DNA from: Norana najaformis
Taxonomy: Eukaryota; Annelida; Clitellata; Crassiclitellata; Hormogastridae
DNA: 64,000 bases
Direction: 5' to 3'
Assembly (NCBI GenBank): GCA_964023275.1
Contig: OZ029919.1
Coordinates: 35,007,865 to 35,071,864 of the forward strand
This document shows positions 34,073 to 46,700 of this stretch, piece after piece (the first letter of the stretch is position 1; every line of letters starts with the position of its first letter). The position numbers and the translations under genes are program-made. The notes under the pieces were generated by a model, which did no database searches, had not been told where the DNA came from, and saw only the letters and a list, made by a program, of their open reading frames with translations.

Positions 34073-36315
34073 CAGAAGTGGTTTGTTTACTGCTAAACAA
34101 ATTGGTGGATAATTATTTCAGAGTAACTTTAGCTCTTCCTCCTGTAACTGTCAATGAGAAAATGGCCCACAGTCACTGCTGTCAGTGGAAAATACGTTTT
34201 CACCAGGACACATCATGCTTCATGTGACAATAAAAGCCAGCAGCATTCATATATCAATTACTCTACTTAATGCAGTCAACAAACGCGTAAAAGCGGACAA
34301 CAAAAGACTATTTCTGTTAGCCGCTTCTGTTAGCTGCAAACCAGAAAACACTCCTCTGCGTATTTATCAAGGCCTGAAATTACATTCTGTAATTCTTAAG
34401 TGTAAACCTATTGATAAATGTTTTGATCTTGGTTTGTGCATTTACCATTTAAGCGAGTGCTTCAATTTTCTTGCAATGACAAATTGTGTTTGTGATAACT
34501 ACAATATCGAACAATAACATTGACTGAAATAATTACTGAACAAAGAACCCATAAGAAATGTCATACGCAGGGCATACGAAGCCCATATGGGAATGTTGTC
34601 TTACAGGCTTCATATGTCCTATGTATGACGATGTTGGGGGAACATAACCGATTCCTCATGAATACTCAAGTACTAAAAACTACTCAATAATTTTCGGAAT
34701 CAAGTATCTGAGTAATTGTGTCAGCCCTACTGCCCACCCATCTGTCCATCCACCCACCTATCCACTCATCAGTCCATCCACCCATCCACCCACCCACTCA
34801 TCAGTCCATCCATTCATCCACCAATTCCACAATGTCCCAGCTATCGCTGCTCTGCTCAAGTAACATAACACCTTTGCTTAATGCAACATTATAACCGAAA
34901 TCAGAAATTGACAACTGCGGTGATCTTCAACTGAAGCTCATCAGACGGTGTTATCAATGAAAATGAACTTTATCGTTCCTGTTAATCTCTTGAAAATGTT
35001 AAACTGCGTTTTATTTACATTCAGAACTTGTTCGAAGGAGGCCTTCGACCGAGAGTGTGAAAGCAATCGGACTTACGTTTATTAGCCATTGAAAATTCAT
35101 AGTCGCTGCAGCCAATGAAATGTAAATTTCGCGTCCTACTCCGTCGTTGTCGCCTCATTTGTCTGCTCGTTAAGCCTGCTCTTTGTGTCACGGCTGTCAA
35201 GCCGATGGTTGCCTCAAGTCTAACGGTCGTTTCAAGCTGGACCGTGAGCCATAAACTGGCACGGCTTTTGCACACACTCAAAACAGCTGGACAAAAGTTA
35301 TTATTCAAAACTATCATCGCACTGCCAAGAACGCAGAAGAGCTCGTTTTCTCATAATCACGGCTCGGTAATAACATTCACACGTTTAAATAAGTCGTAAT
35401 TATTACTATATTGTTAGCGATTACTCCTGGTATTATTATGATATAAATATTGCACTAAACACTATACCATATGACAAAATAACTAATACAACTCCACAGA
35501 TGACAAATCATAGATTCAACGGTCCTTGCAAAAACAATGCTACGATGATGTTTTCTGCCATCTAGTAATTGGTGTGTATAGAAATTTAAATGCCGAAGCT
35601 TTAACATTTTCTCGAAACCATGAATTGTCACGCGTTAGGCTACGTACTGATCCGGGGGAAACATCGACAGAAGGCTTATAAGTTGTAACCCGAAAAGTCA
35701 CAGCTAGAAGGCTCATGCACGCACAAACGTAGTCCCATCAAGAGTCAACAGCTTACACCATGTTCAAAAGTTTAATAAGTCCTGTACTGCACTGAGTTTG
35801 AGGAATGACGATAACGAATAAAATACGCAGCAAGCGTCGCGCCATCTTGGCCTTAGGACATTATGTTAATTAATAGCAATCATTAGAAAAGTTCAGCAAC
35901 CTCACTGTACATAATACAACTTAACTGTCATCGTTATCCACTTGCAAAAATAATTGTGCAATTAGTCTAATTAATGATTTTAATGCAGCCGTATACAGGC
36001 CTATTTAATCCAGATAGACTGTTAGGAATGAATTCTGAAACACCGCCATGATTAAGGGTGGTTTGCAACGTTTGCTCGTATACTGCTATGCCTATAGAAT
36101 GCCAATGGTCCAGTAGTAGGCCTACATATATTGTAAATGTAATGTAGCTGCAAAATATCTCGGCGCCACTCAAAAGCCGTGTCGGAGAGACCAGCTTCTT
36201 ACCGGCGCTATATCAAATCAAGTCCGCAAGAGCCAGGCTGATTGGTCAGTTTCGTTGCCAGGTCAGAATCCGAGGGGTCAAGCAATGGAGACCGTTTGGT
36301 GTTACAGTTCGTGGT

Positions 36316-36600
36316 AATCGTAATCGTAATCTCGAGATTTCTACAGCGCCCAACGAAAGCTAAGTGGCGCGAATCAGCTTATTCACAGGCGCTCAGTCAA
36401 AACAGAATCGATAGGCAAAAGGGTTCGGTTCCAGGTCAAGATCCAGGAGTCAGACAGTCGGACGGCTACGGTGGATGGTGTTTGAAATTGAAGCGAGAAG
36501 AGAGATGGGGGAAGAGGAAGAATCAGGATAAGATTTTTGGAAAAGAAGTGTTTTCAGTCTTGAGTGAAAGACTTGCGCAGAAACTGAAATAGGTGAAGTA
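36316..36600 (+). mobile_element. SINE family A copy
   Basis: Near-identical to the 13.5-kb and 62.6-kb copies over its length; diverges at the 3' end into a short GTGAGTGGTAGTTG tandem repeat. Confidence 0.8.
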
Positions 36601-36840
36601 TTGGTGAGTGGTAGTTGGTGAGTGGTAGTTGGTGAGTGATATTGGTGATAAGATGGTGCAGGAGAAGAAACAGGACTCGACAGCTTGAAAAGTTTGGATT
36701 TCGATCTTGAGTGAAGAGCTGGAGAAGAGAGGACAAGCGAAGGAGGAGGTTGGAGTAATATTGCTCATATTGGACTAGTTTCTTGGGAAAAGTATTGTAT
36801 TCGGTAATATGCAAATCGGGTCACAGTCTGCTCAGCTTCA

Positions 36841-36862
36841 TACTAACCCTAACCCTAACCTC
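36841..36862 (+). repeat. Short telomere-like repeat
   Basis: Three CTAACC-type units, ACTAACCCTAACCCTAACC, close to the end of a SINE A copy. Too short to imply a former telomere. Confidence 0.6.
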
Positions 36863-37137
36863 AACATCATTGTGTGAACATAAAACGAAGAAAGATTAGG
36901 CTACTATCACTTTGAATATATGGCGCAGTTTGAAAGTGGGTCTACAGTTTTGCTTTGGATAGTCTGCTTACCGGTAGTCCCGAACACCAAAAATAGTTTA
37001 CTATCTGCGTAATAATTTACCTCTGTTTACTTACCACAATGCAGACCGGAAGTCGTATGCACTACATTTGCCACCTAGCGGACTAATTTACAATGTTGTC
37101 AGAGTGAAAAAGGATTTATTGTTAAACGTTAGCTACT

Positions 37138-37390
37138 CGCTCTTATTAGCTGCATCGGTTAAAGCGTACGTCAAGGCTCCTCTATGCGTGAGGATACCGG
37201 TTCGCATAACGACCATGGCTTTATTTCAGAGATTTAAATCTCGGGCTAGCACGGTCCGTACATGAGGACCTTAAATGGCTTGGCACTCATTCAAACTGGC
37301 AGAGGTGGTGAAGTATCTCACCCGATAAATTCACTGAAAAACGAGCAAAGTCGAAGCCATACGGTCGCTACAGAAAAACGTGCAATCTAG
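37138..37390 (+). mobile_element. tRNA-headed SINE family B, near full-length
   Basis: Head TAGCTGCATCGGTTAAAGCG, B-box-like CCGGTTCGCATAACG, then the common body (GGTCCGTACATGAGGACCTT, GTATCTCACCCGATAAATTC, ATACGGTCGCTACAG). Confidence 0.75.
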
Positions 37391-37984
37391 GCCCCCTGCA
37401 GTTAGGCCTACTTATTTAACTGAGTTCTCGGGTCTAGATTAGGGTCTAGTTCTAGGGTCTGTGCTGTTGATCTTGCGCGGCAAATGGTGCGGGTGGGGTA
37501 TTTTTATTTAGATCCAGCGGAGTAGTCCTCAGACTGTCTGCCGTCTGAATTAAGTGTTTACGGCTAACCTGTGATGACATGACTGCGTGTACTAAAATTA
37601 GATGTGGAGGGTCATCGGGCAAACCCCCTCTCCACATTTTTCCGCATCTTGGTGACCCATAACAACCCCTCTTTGCGGGCATTTTTTATGGGCGACCCCT
37701 TACTCTGACTCCAGTGGCCCGGAAAGTGTTTGAAAGTTGTGTAAGCCAACCTCAGCCAAGAACTGATCTACGGTGGATAAAATTATACATTATATCCTAT
37801 ATAATCTATAACAGTAGATAGATATCTCCGTTGCCCAAAAATGTTGTGTGAGCATGCTCCTGCCTCGGCGTCACAGAGCCAAAACTTGTGTGAGCATCGG
37901 TGCCTTTGGCGCCACGGCTCCTGTCTGACACAGCTCTTCGACATTGTTTTGTCGTCTTTGAACCCGAATGAAAACCTGCCACGA

Positions 37985-38131
37985 TGTCAGTCCGACTGAT
38001 TTCTGGATCTTGACCTGGCACCGCTCTTTTGCCTATCGATTTTGTTTTGACTGAGCGCCTGTGAATAAGGTAGTTCCTGCGACTTAGCTTTCGTTGGGCG
38101 CTGTAGAAATCTCGGAATTACGATTACGATG
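37985..38131 (-). mobile_element. SINE family A fragment
   Basis: Reverse complement of the first about 145 bp of family A (GGATCTTGACCTGGCACCG ... GCTGTAGAAATCTCGG). Confidence 0.65.
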
Positions 38132-38169
38132 TACACTAAATCATAGATAAGAGTTATTCTATTTATGCA

Positions 38170-38481
38170 TTGAACAGATCATTGGAACACCAACTTCCGG
38201 TTGGCCCTTCCATCGGACACGTTGCGGCGCCACTTCTTGCACGGGGATTTCCCGGTCAACATTCATTCCTTGGGAAATACCCGCAAAATTTACGTCCTTT
38301 GAAAGTAGATGATGGTTCGAAACCTGGTCGTTGGAATTACGAACCTCACAGAAAGCGCCTTCATTGCACATTATGTGCAGTCAGACATACAACGGTCAAA
38401 GTGACTCAATTCATTTCCTCCCCACGTCGTAAACATCTGCAGTCACGCTTCACATGCCCTACTAAATTCAGTTACGCTTGA
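38170..38481 (+). other. 103-codon open frame with a Cys pair, unassigned
   Basis: The frame ends PHRKRLHCTLCAVRH ... RFTCPTKFSYA. A basic run before CxxC followed by FTCP recalls the C-terminal zinc ribbon of piggyBac-type transposases, but the second cysteine of the last pair is missing. It starts directly after a SINE A fragment. Probably a transposon remnant. Confidence 0.25.
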
Positions 38482-38789
38482 ATGACCGCGACTTCCTTTG
38501 TCTGCATTATATCAGGCAGTCTGCCAAGGTGGCTGAGAGCATGTGGTTATGTAAGTGATTTCTCCGACTGAGAAACGGGGGGTGGGCATATTAGACTAGG
38601 CCTACTTAAAAACGGTTACAGTCATGGGTAAATAGGCCTAATGATCTCCTGCTATGCCAGGTTCTTGAAATTTCTTGACCCGGTGAAAGATTACAGTAGA
38701 TTAGCCCAATCCTAATCGATCTGATATGCTGGAATTTAATGCGGGAATTTACAGTTTTAATTGTCTAGACCTCACATGCCAGGGTAAAT

Positions 38790-38925
38790 ATAAATGTAGG
38801 CCTACACGGTTTTGTATAGCGATCGGGTGGCTTCGATCCATTTCATTTTGCAATGAATTGATCGGCTGAGATCCTTCACCACAGCTGCTCGTTTGAATGG
38901 ATGCCACGACATTTAGGAGCAAACT
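38790..38925 (-). mobile_element. SINE family B, 3' half
   Basis: TATAGCGATCGGGTGGCTTC, GCTGAGATCCTTCACCACAG, TTTGAATGGATGCC match the family B 3' half in reverse. Confidence 0.65.
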
Positions 38926-39581
38926 TGACACCCGATGCTGACGTTAAAGGGCATCAGAAGCAGCTTGATGAGTAGCTACGTGTAGTCATGGTGGGCCACA
39001 GGGGCGTAGCAATAGATTGTGCAGGTTATGCAAAGTACAAGGGCCAACGAGGTCAGGGGCCATCCGGGCCCCCAAGAAGATAAGGCCCGGTTGCTCAATT
39101 ACTTAAAGCAAAATAATGATAGAGTTCAGTTTGCACAAGGGCCCTCGGAAGACTGGCTACACCACTGCCTAGTGCCTACACAGGCTTTCATCGATCTTGC
39201 TCATGCTAACTGAATGTGATTGATTTGCAGCTGACCGAGTCGTCTGTTCGTGACTAAGTGTTTATTTTAGACCTAGGTTTTTCTGTCATAGCACTCGTCT
39301 GATAATCTTCTGGCACTTGAATAGGACTGTTGACTCGTTCTCATGCCCTGTCTAATTGGAGCCATTTAATGATACTTAAAGACTTATAATTGCATAATTA
39401 TGAAGTCATTAATCTATCAATATAAAAGTAGAACACACAAAAGGAATAAGATTAAATGTTGCACGTGCATAGGCCTACATTTGGATCTGAAGGTTCACTT
39501 GGTACTATCGAAGACCATACAAGCTAATTACTTGTCATTAATTGTGATTCTAGGGGCCTACATGTTGATTTGAAGCGACAT

Positions 39582-39895
39582 AGCTTGAGCCCGGTCCGTT
39601 CACGAGGACCTTAATCGTAATCGTAATTCCGCGATTTCTACAGCGCCCAACGAAAGCCGCGCCGCGGGGACCAGCTTATTCACAGACGCTCAGTCAAAAC
39701 AAAATCGATAGGCAAAAGGGTTCGGTTCCAGGTCAAGATCCAAAAGTCAGACGGAGAGGCAGCGCGCCCATTCAAACGAGCAGCGGTGGTTAAGGATCTC
39801 ACCCTATAAACTCTTTTTTAAATGAGCAGGGTGTTGTAGGTCATACGGTCGCTGTATAAAATTGTGTACACTATATTTACATATACATTTGATGC
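39582..39895 (+). mobile_element. SINE family B, interrupted by SINE A
   Basis: The two halves (about 39582-39612 and 39758-39895) join into one family B sequence once the family A insertion between them is set aside. Confidence 0.65.
39613..39757 (+). mobile_element. SINE family A, truncated copy nested in SINE B
   Basis: Carries the first about 145 bp of family A. Family B sequence continues on both sides (GGTCCGTTCACGAGGACC before, CGCCCATTCAAACG after), so it inserted into an older SINE B. Confidence 0.75.
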
Positions 39896-40749
39896 CTTGT
39901 ACATTGACGCGTTAGCTCTATAGAAGTTAATAAGAACATTGTTAATCTTTGTTGCAATGGCTGACCATGTAGAGTGTGCTGTTGTCTGCATGTAGTATAC
40001 GCTTTTGTTATGCATTTTGGTATTATTTTATGAATCTAAGATGTTTTTAGTATTAATTTCTTAAATTTTAAGTTCGCAATTTAAATAAAATCATATGTAG
40101 TAAATCAGAGGCAAACGATTATCGTCTACAGGACCATGGCGTGTCGCATCGTTTGCAATCGGTTTTGATGCGCTATATTATAGCTCGAGGAAATGGACAG
40201 ACCATTTATCAACGCCAGTTAACCGGTTTTTGTCGTTTGCATCAGAGATTGAACACAGGACAAAATATCTGCATAATTTCTTGGTCTGGGCTGGCGTCCG
40301 AATGACCGCGAATAATGAAGCGAAGTGGCCAAAAGCCCCGAAGGCCGGTTAGACGGACGGAGTTCGTGATGGCATTTGGTCGAATACACGCGACCAGCCA
40401 CAAAGACCTTGGCATGTTTTTGGTGGTATATGCCTTGAAACATCGTAATTTCATGCTTGACGATTCAGTCTATGTCTGCGAGACATTCAGAAGATTCTGA
40501 CCATCCGACTGCAAAAGATCGCCATTTCTACAGAGGATATGTCGCTGGTGTGAGCAGATTGGAATTGTGAAATTGCAGTTTCTTTTAAATTGAAAAATTG
40601 AATTGAAATCAAATTTTACTAGAATGCAGATCAGTATGACTTATTTTCACAAAACTTTGCTAATTGTGTGGTATATCTGTTTGCACATGTGCATTTATCA
40701 ATAAATGGTGTGAATTTAGGTCATTCCGAGGGCATAGATGGCATGAAAG

Positions 40750-43700
40750 ATGACAACATTCAAGGCTGTTATTTTTCTTCTCTTATCGCTGTTTGTCAGG
40801 TCATGTGAGTATGAATACATTTCTTCACATGAATTCATTGTTTGTATGAGTCTCTAGTTGTTTTCCAGATTGCTCATAATTTAAAATCTGAAAGAGAATC
40901 ATGAAACAAAAGCACCCTTTGTTGCCTTGTGCTTTATGACAGCGGCGCTATAGAAGTCATAGATTAGACGATGGTAACTTTGGTTTTGCTTGTAGCTGTG
41001 TTGCTGATCAGTTGTGACTAACTGTCTTTTACCGATTAGCATCTGTTGTGTGGTGTCTGAATAACATCGTGACCGGTTTTTCTGTTGTCTCGTCTTTTGG
41101 TTGTTCGTTGTTAAACTGTTGTTGTTTTGTTGTTGTTGTGTTTGTGCTTCAGCCAAAAAGTCCTTTAACCCTCTGTGGCTTGTAATAAATAGGCGAATAC
41201 GCTGACTTACGTTGAGGTATGGAAAGTATGTGGTGGCAAGGTGACTTAACATAAGTTAATCGAAACTAACATAACATGAACTCAGGTAACAAAACGTAAC
41301 CTGGGTTTTAAGATGTTCAGAGGACTTTTTATTTGCGTTAGATTGACTGCAACTGTTTTGCTTCAGCAGACGCCACTGAGCATCAGAGATACGATGGCTG
41401 GTACAACAACCGAGCAAATCCATCTTGGGGATCAGCAGGTAGGGCCAGGGCTAACTGCTGAGCAGGAGGATGAGAGGGAGGAAGAGGAGGAGAGGCAGGA
41501 GGAGAGGCAGGAGGAGGAGGACAGGGAGGACAGGGAGGAGGAGGACAGGGAGGAAGAGGAGGAGGAAGAGGAGGAGAAGAAGGAGGAGGAGGAGAGGAAG
41601 AGGGAGGAGGAAGAAGGTGCAAAGGAGGACTGAGGAAGAATACCATGATTAGCGGCAGACTGAGTGAGAGGAGGAAGAAAAGTATTGGAAGGGGATAGGG
41701 AGGAGATTGACCAACTGCTATGATGATGAAAATGAAGACTATGATTTCAACAGTGGTTTCAAAGATGAAAATGTTTACATAACAAATTCTTCAAGACCCC
41801 CATTAGATGTTCTGTTAGAGTTTTTTTCGGCATAACTCTTAGTTCTTGGGCTGACTTTTGACTTTGTAAAGCACCCTAGAAGTAGCATGCTACTAACAAT
41901 GCTATATAAATTGTCGTAATTGCAATTACAATTACAATTTCTGTAAATTGACCGATACAATACGTTGATGATGATGTAGTAGTAGTGATAAGGCCGTAGG
42001 GATGATGAGAACCAAAAAAAGTGCAACAGTGTTGTTGACAATGATAATAATGATAACAATGAAAGTGTTTGTGATGTTGGCAATGGAGTTTGCTTGGCTT
42101 CAGTGAATCACAATAGATTGTTCATCTTCTTTGCAGATGGTTAAAGTTGTGTAGTTACAGTTGAAGTAAATGTTTTTTTGCCATTGAGCTAGAATGAAAT
42201 TCTGTTGATTTTTGGCAGGAGAGAGTGTTGTTCAGCAGAGTCCTACAGCGTTCAGCGACTTCGTGTATCAACCTTCTGGGCAGGAACGGCCAAACCCTCG
42301 CCTCATCAGCAACCGGGTTCTGCAAGGCCCAAGCGGTCTTCCCTCCTACCTCAACAGAACCACTCTCTTTGCCTTCTTTGGTATGAGTCTTTCATCTCTG
42401 TTCAGCAACCAAAAATTAGCAATAAATGAACGTAAGGTCGTCAGAGCACTGCGTCTCGAGTTGGCCTGATCACAACAACACAAGAATGTCAACAACAATG
42501 AAGACAACAACAACAGTGATGATGATAATTGTAATGATAACAACAACAACAACAATAATAATAATAAGAAGAAGAACAACAACAACAATAGGAATTCATA
42601 GTAAAAGCAGAGACTAGCCATTATCAATTTGAAAAAATCTCAGTTTGAATTTAAAAAAACTAATTAATTATAATGACAGGATTGATAAAATTTTAATAAT
42701 AAATATTCGATAGTTTGTAATTGCTGTGTAAAAATGGTTATAATTAAATGAATGGTCTTCAGTTATCAGCTTAGCTGTGATCTTAGAATGCTGACTTTGG
42801 TTGGTGAGTAGTTGCTTAGGAAACTGGGTCATGTCAAGAGGTCTTATTCATCTCTGTGGGTTAAGTGGTCACCTAGGAAACTGGGTCATGTCAAGAGGTC
42901 TTACTCATCTCTGTAGATTAGGTGGTCATCTAAGAAACTGGGTTCTTATTCAACTTTCTAGGTCAGATGGTCGCCTATGAATTGGTTCATGCAGCGGATT
43001 CTTCGTGTCCAGTGGAGTTGATAAGAGTTCCTGTTCCGGCCGATGACCTGGATTTTGCGACTAACTCGACAACACAACAGTATCTTCCGTTTGTCCGTTC
43101 TCTCTACGACCGCAAGACGGGCCTCTCCCCAAATCGACCTCGACAGCCAGTAAGCTTTTGTTTTTATGATTTCTATCATATAATAAGTGTATTAATAGTA
43201 AAATATTATTATAATATTGTTGTAAAAGAATTATTGTTTTTAGCTAATAAGTACTTTTATTGTTAAGAAAAGTGTGACTTAATTTCTATGTTGATAACAT
43301 TTTTACATGTCAGTGTAAATATACATGTTTTCTATAGCGACCATGTGGCCTTGACCTTGCTAGTTTTTCGATGAATTAATCGGATGAGATCCTTCACCAC
43401 CGCTGCCTGTTTGAATGGGCGCCAAAGCCACTGAAGCAACCAGATCCCAATGATAAAATAAGTTTTAGCGTTAGTTATTTGGAATAACTGATGAAATTGT
43501 TATTTAGATAAACAAGGCCAGCAGTTGGATAGATGGGAACTTTGTCTATGGTGAGGGAGAGGTGTGGTCGAATTCTCTGCGCTTGTTCAGTGGTGGTCTG
43601 CTCGCCTCACAGGGCGCGACCTCTGACTTTCCGGCCAACAACACGATTCGCTTGCCACTGGACAACTACCCAAGTCCCATGACACAGAAGATCAGGAAGC

Positions 43701-46700
43701 CAGAGGAACTCTGGAGTAAGAAGACTCACTCGATCTTATCTTGATTTGATCAGTTAATCGTTATGATGACTGATCATTTGATACCTCTGTTGATCAACCC
43801 ACTGAATGGATGACTGATTAATTCAATACCTTTGTAGGCATGAGTACTGATTTGTCATTAGATAATGGTGCTTAATAATGCAGAAATAATGCAGATAATC
43901 TGACTTTGCTATAGATGTATTTCATTTTTCCTTCACTTGTGTCAGTGTTTTGTAAATATCTGGACAATGGTGCGGATAGGCATGTAGATAGATAGATGTC
44001 AGTCTGATGGATGGATTGTTTGATGGATCACGCTAAATATGGACCTGCTCTTGAAGCAAAGTGAGAATCTGTTATCACGCAATATGTCCACTTTCTGAAC
44101 AGCATAGACGTTCACTACCCTCACAAGGTTTTGAACCTCCTCACTGAGTCATAAGGTGAGTGATGGACCAATCAGCGGCCGTTTCACTTGTAATGGTTGT
44201 GACAGCGATGGATCGGTTGATGTTTGATGCAGTGGTCGGTGATCCGCATTCTCACCAGAATCCTGGTCTGCTGTTGATGTCAGTCGTTTGGTTCCGATAT
44301 CACAACACGGTTGCCAAGCGACTGGCAGAGCAACATCCAGACTGGAAAGATGAACGTCTCTTCCAAGCCACCAGACGACACGTCATTGCCACTCTACAGG
44401 TATTCAGTTTGGGGTTTCTGGGTCGGGTTAAGCTGCATCTGGGTCATGATAGGTGCTTTCTGATTCAATTCAAGCAGCTTCTGGGTCAGGTTATGTGGTT
44501 TCTGGGTTGTTATACAGTTTCTGGGTTGGGTCAAATGGTTTCACTGTTTCTAGGTCAAGAAAAGTGGTTTTGAATCAAGCAAAATGGTTTCTGTGTCAGG
44601 TTAAGGAGAGGTTCGGTATCCTGTTGTATGTGCTAATTTCATGCTTTGAGCTTCTGTAAAGCAGTGCTGTATGTATTGATGCCATGCGACGCAATACAGA
44701 ACTTGCATAAGACAGTAAGTCATTTTCTGTTCGTGCAGAATGTCATCATGTACGAGTGGCTGCCTGCGCTTCTCAACCAAGACATTCCGCCCTACACAGG
44801 TTACTTGATTAGAAGCCCTTTTTCTTACAAATAACGGACAGCATAGAGGTTTTGCCCATCAGATTCATTCATTCATTCGTTTCATTTTCCATACGACGTG
44901 TGATTTACTAATCCAAGTTGGATGAAGTCAATATTTCATTGCCTTCAGTAGACACCAACCCCTTGCCATTCAGATTTATTTCAATTGCCCCATGTAAGAA
45001 CTGTTGTCAAAAGAATAGAAAAGGTGTTACTAGACCTATCTTACCATAACTAACCTTTATACCTTACCTTATCTTGCCACACCTTGCCTTACCTAACCTT
45101 TCCTTAAACTACCATAGTTCACCATGCCCAAGCATCCCTTACCATAACCGAACCTCATTTTACCTGCCTACCAGTTTTATGTTGACTGAGCGCCTATGAA
45201 CAAGCTTTCTTTGGGTGCTGTAATCCCAACTGAAATCTTGAGATTATGATACCTTATGTTACCATCATTTGATGCTTTGTACATAATGGTGACACTGGCT
45301 GTAACAGAAGCCATTGGATTAGATTACAGTAACTGCGTAATTGTAATGAGGGTCTTACAGGTTACAAGAGCAGCGTGCATCCAAGCGTGACGGGGATGTT
45401 TGAGGCAGTGGCTATGAGATTTGGCCATTCGCTCGTTCCTCCAGGGCTCTACCTACGGTCAGGAGGATGCTTCTTCTTTCTCATTTATCATTAATAACAT
45501 TAGTAAATAATAAATCATAAGAATAAAATCATAATCTATTTTTGGTATTTATGTCAAAAATCTAACTTGTTTAATTCTAATTCCAAAACCAGAGAGATTG
45601 CGGATATTTGAGAGACATTTCTGTGGACAGAAGATGCATGGTATTAAATGAGTCTCAGTGGATTTGAAGAAGGTGAGGGGTCAGAGGTTAATGAGGTCAC
45701 TGCTCTGGGTTGAGAATTCTCAGTTATGTTGAAGTCTTCTTCTTTTCAGAGGTAAATCTTGTGCATTTGGAAAAAGTGACGATGGACCTGCAATCAGACT
45801 TTGCAATTCCTACTGGAACTCACAGGTATGCCTCATACCATTCCCTCATTCTTCCCTTCATCTGTCGCTCCTGCTTTTCCACCTCATCTCTTTTCCTGCC
45901 TGCCATCCTGCCTGTCCTGCCTGTCTGCCTCCCTTTGTCACCGCTGGCAGTTGCAACATTGTGGCACAGTCTGTCTTCAGACCATTCAACAACTGAATAT
46001 GTCTGCTTGATCTCGTTGTTTACAAGTGGTCTTCTTTACAATACGCTACATTTTATGCCTTTGCACTGACGTGGTTACGTTGCTGATGATGATGTGGAGG
46101 AGGAGGAGGAGGAGGAGGAGGAGAAGGGAGTAGAAGAGGAGGAGGATGCAGTTTAAATGTGTTTGAATGTATCTGTAGAGAATAATCCTGAAGTACGGAG
46201 TGGAAGACTTGATGCGTGGAATGCTGTCACAGCTGTGTGAAAGAGAGGACCACATCATGGTCGACGATCTCCGAGGTAAGTGCCTCGCAACGTCGCAAGG
46301 ATCACACGTTCGTCATGTTGGACAGATTGTTGGTCAAGAAACGGTAATGTCATATAATAGGCCACATTTTATTACTTCATATGTTTTGTCAGCAGTACGC
46401 CAGAGACTCAGTATAACCCACTTCATTATCACACGCATTCTGATATAAGATGGTCAGGAACATGGATGTCAAAGTTAGTTCAGTTATAGAAAATTTGTTA
46501 TAAGATGACCTTGTTGAAAGGTGATTCTTGATACGGTTCCCTAAAGACAGAGTGGTATTGGGTTTCCGGTGTTTTAGTTTCATGGTTGTCCTTTGGAAAT
46601 ACTAGAAGCATTGTTCTTATTTTGGATTTCGTTCCATGATAGGGAAAGTGTTTGGTCCGTTGCACTATACGAGACATGACTTGGCCGTCTTGACCATCAT

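Larger units (their letters stand above)
33142..40749. other. Spacer between divergent ankyrin and DUOX genes
   Basis: The two genes are transcribed away from each other, so both promoters lie here; no TATA or other core element can be assigned. Contents: transposon protein remnant, CATCCACC repeats at 34735-34825, SINE A and B copies, and a unit at 36160-36290 that recurs at 63105-63235. Open frames at 35021-35399 on both strands show no family resemblance. Confidence 0.6.

Noticed and set aside
35021-35399. Overlapping open frames of 94-98 codons on both strands
   Set aside because: No family resemblance, no splice context, and both strands open equally.
36841-36862. Interstitial telomere as a chromosome-fusion scar
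   Set aside because: Only about three units; such short runs occur by chance or from repair.
41313-41652. Glu/Arg-rich open frame after DUOX exon 2
   Set aside because: It is the purine tract in intron 2 read through; the true exon 2 frame ends at the 41439 donor.
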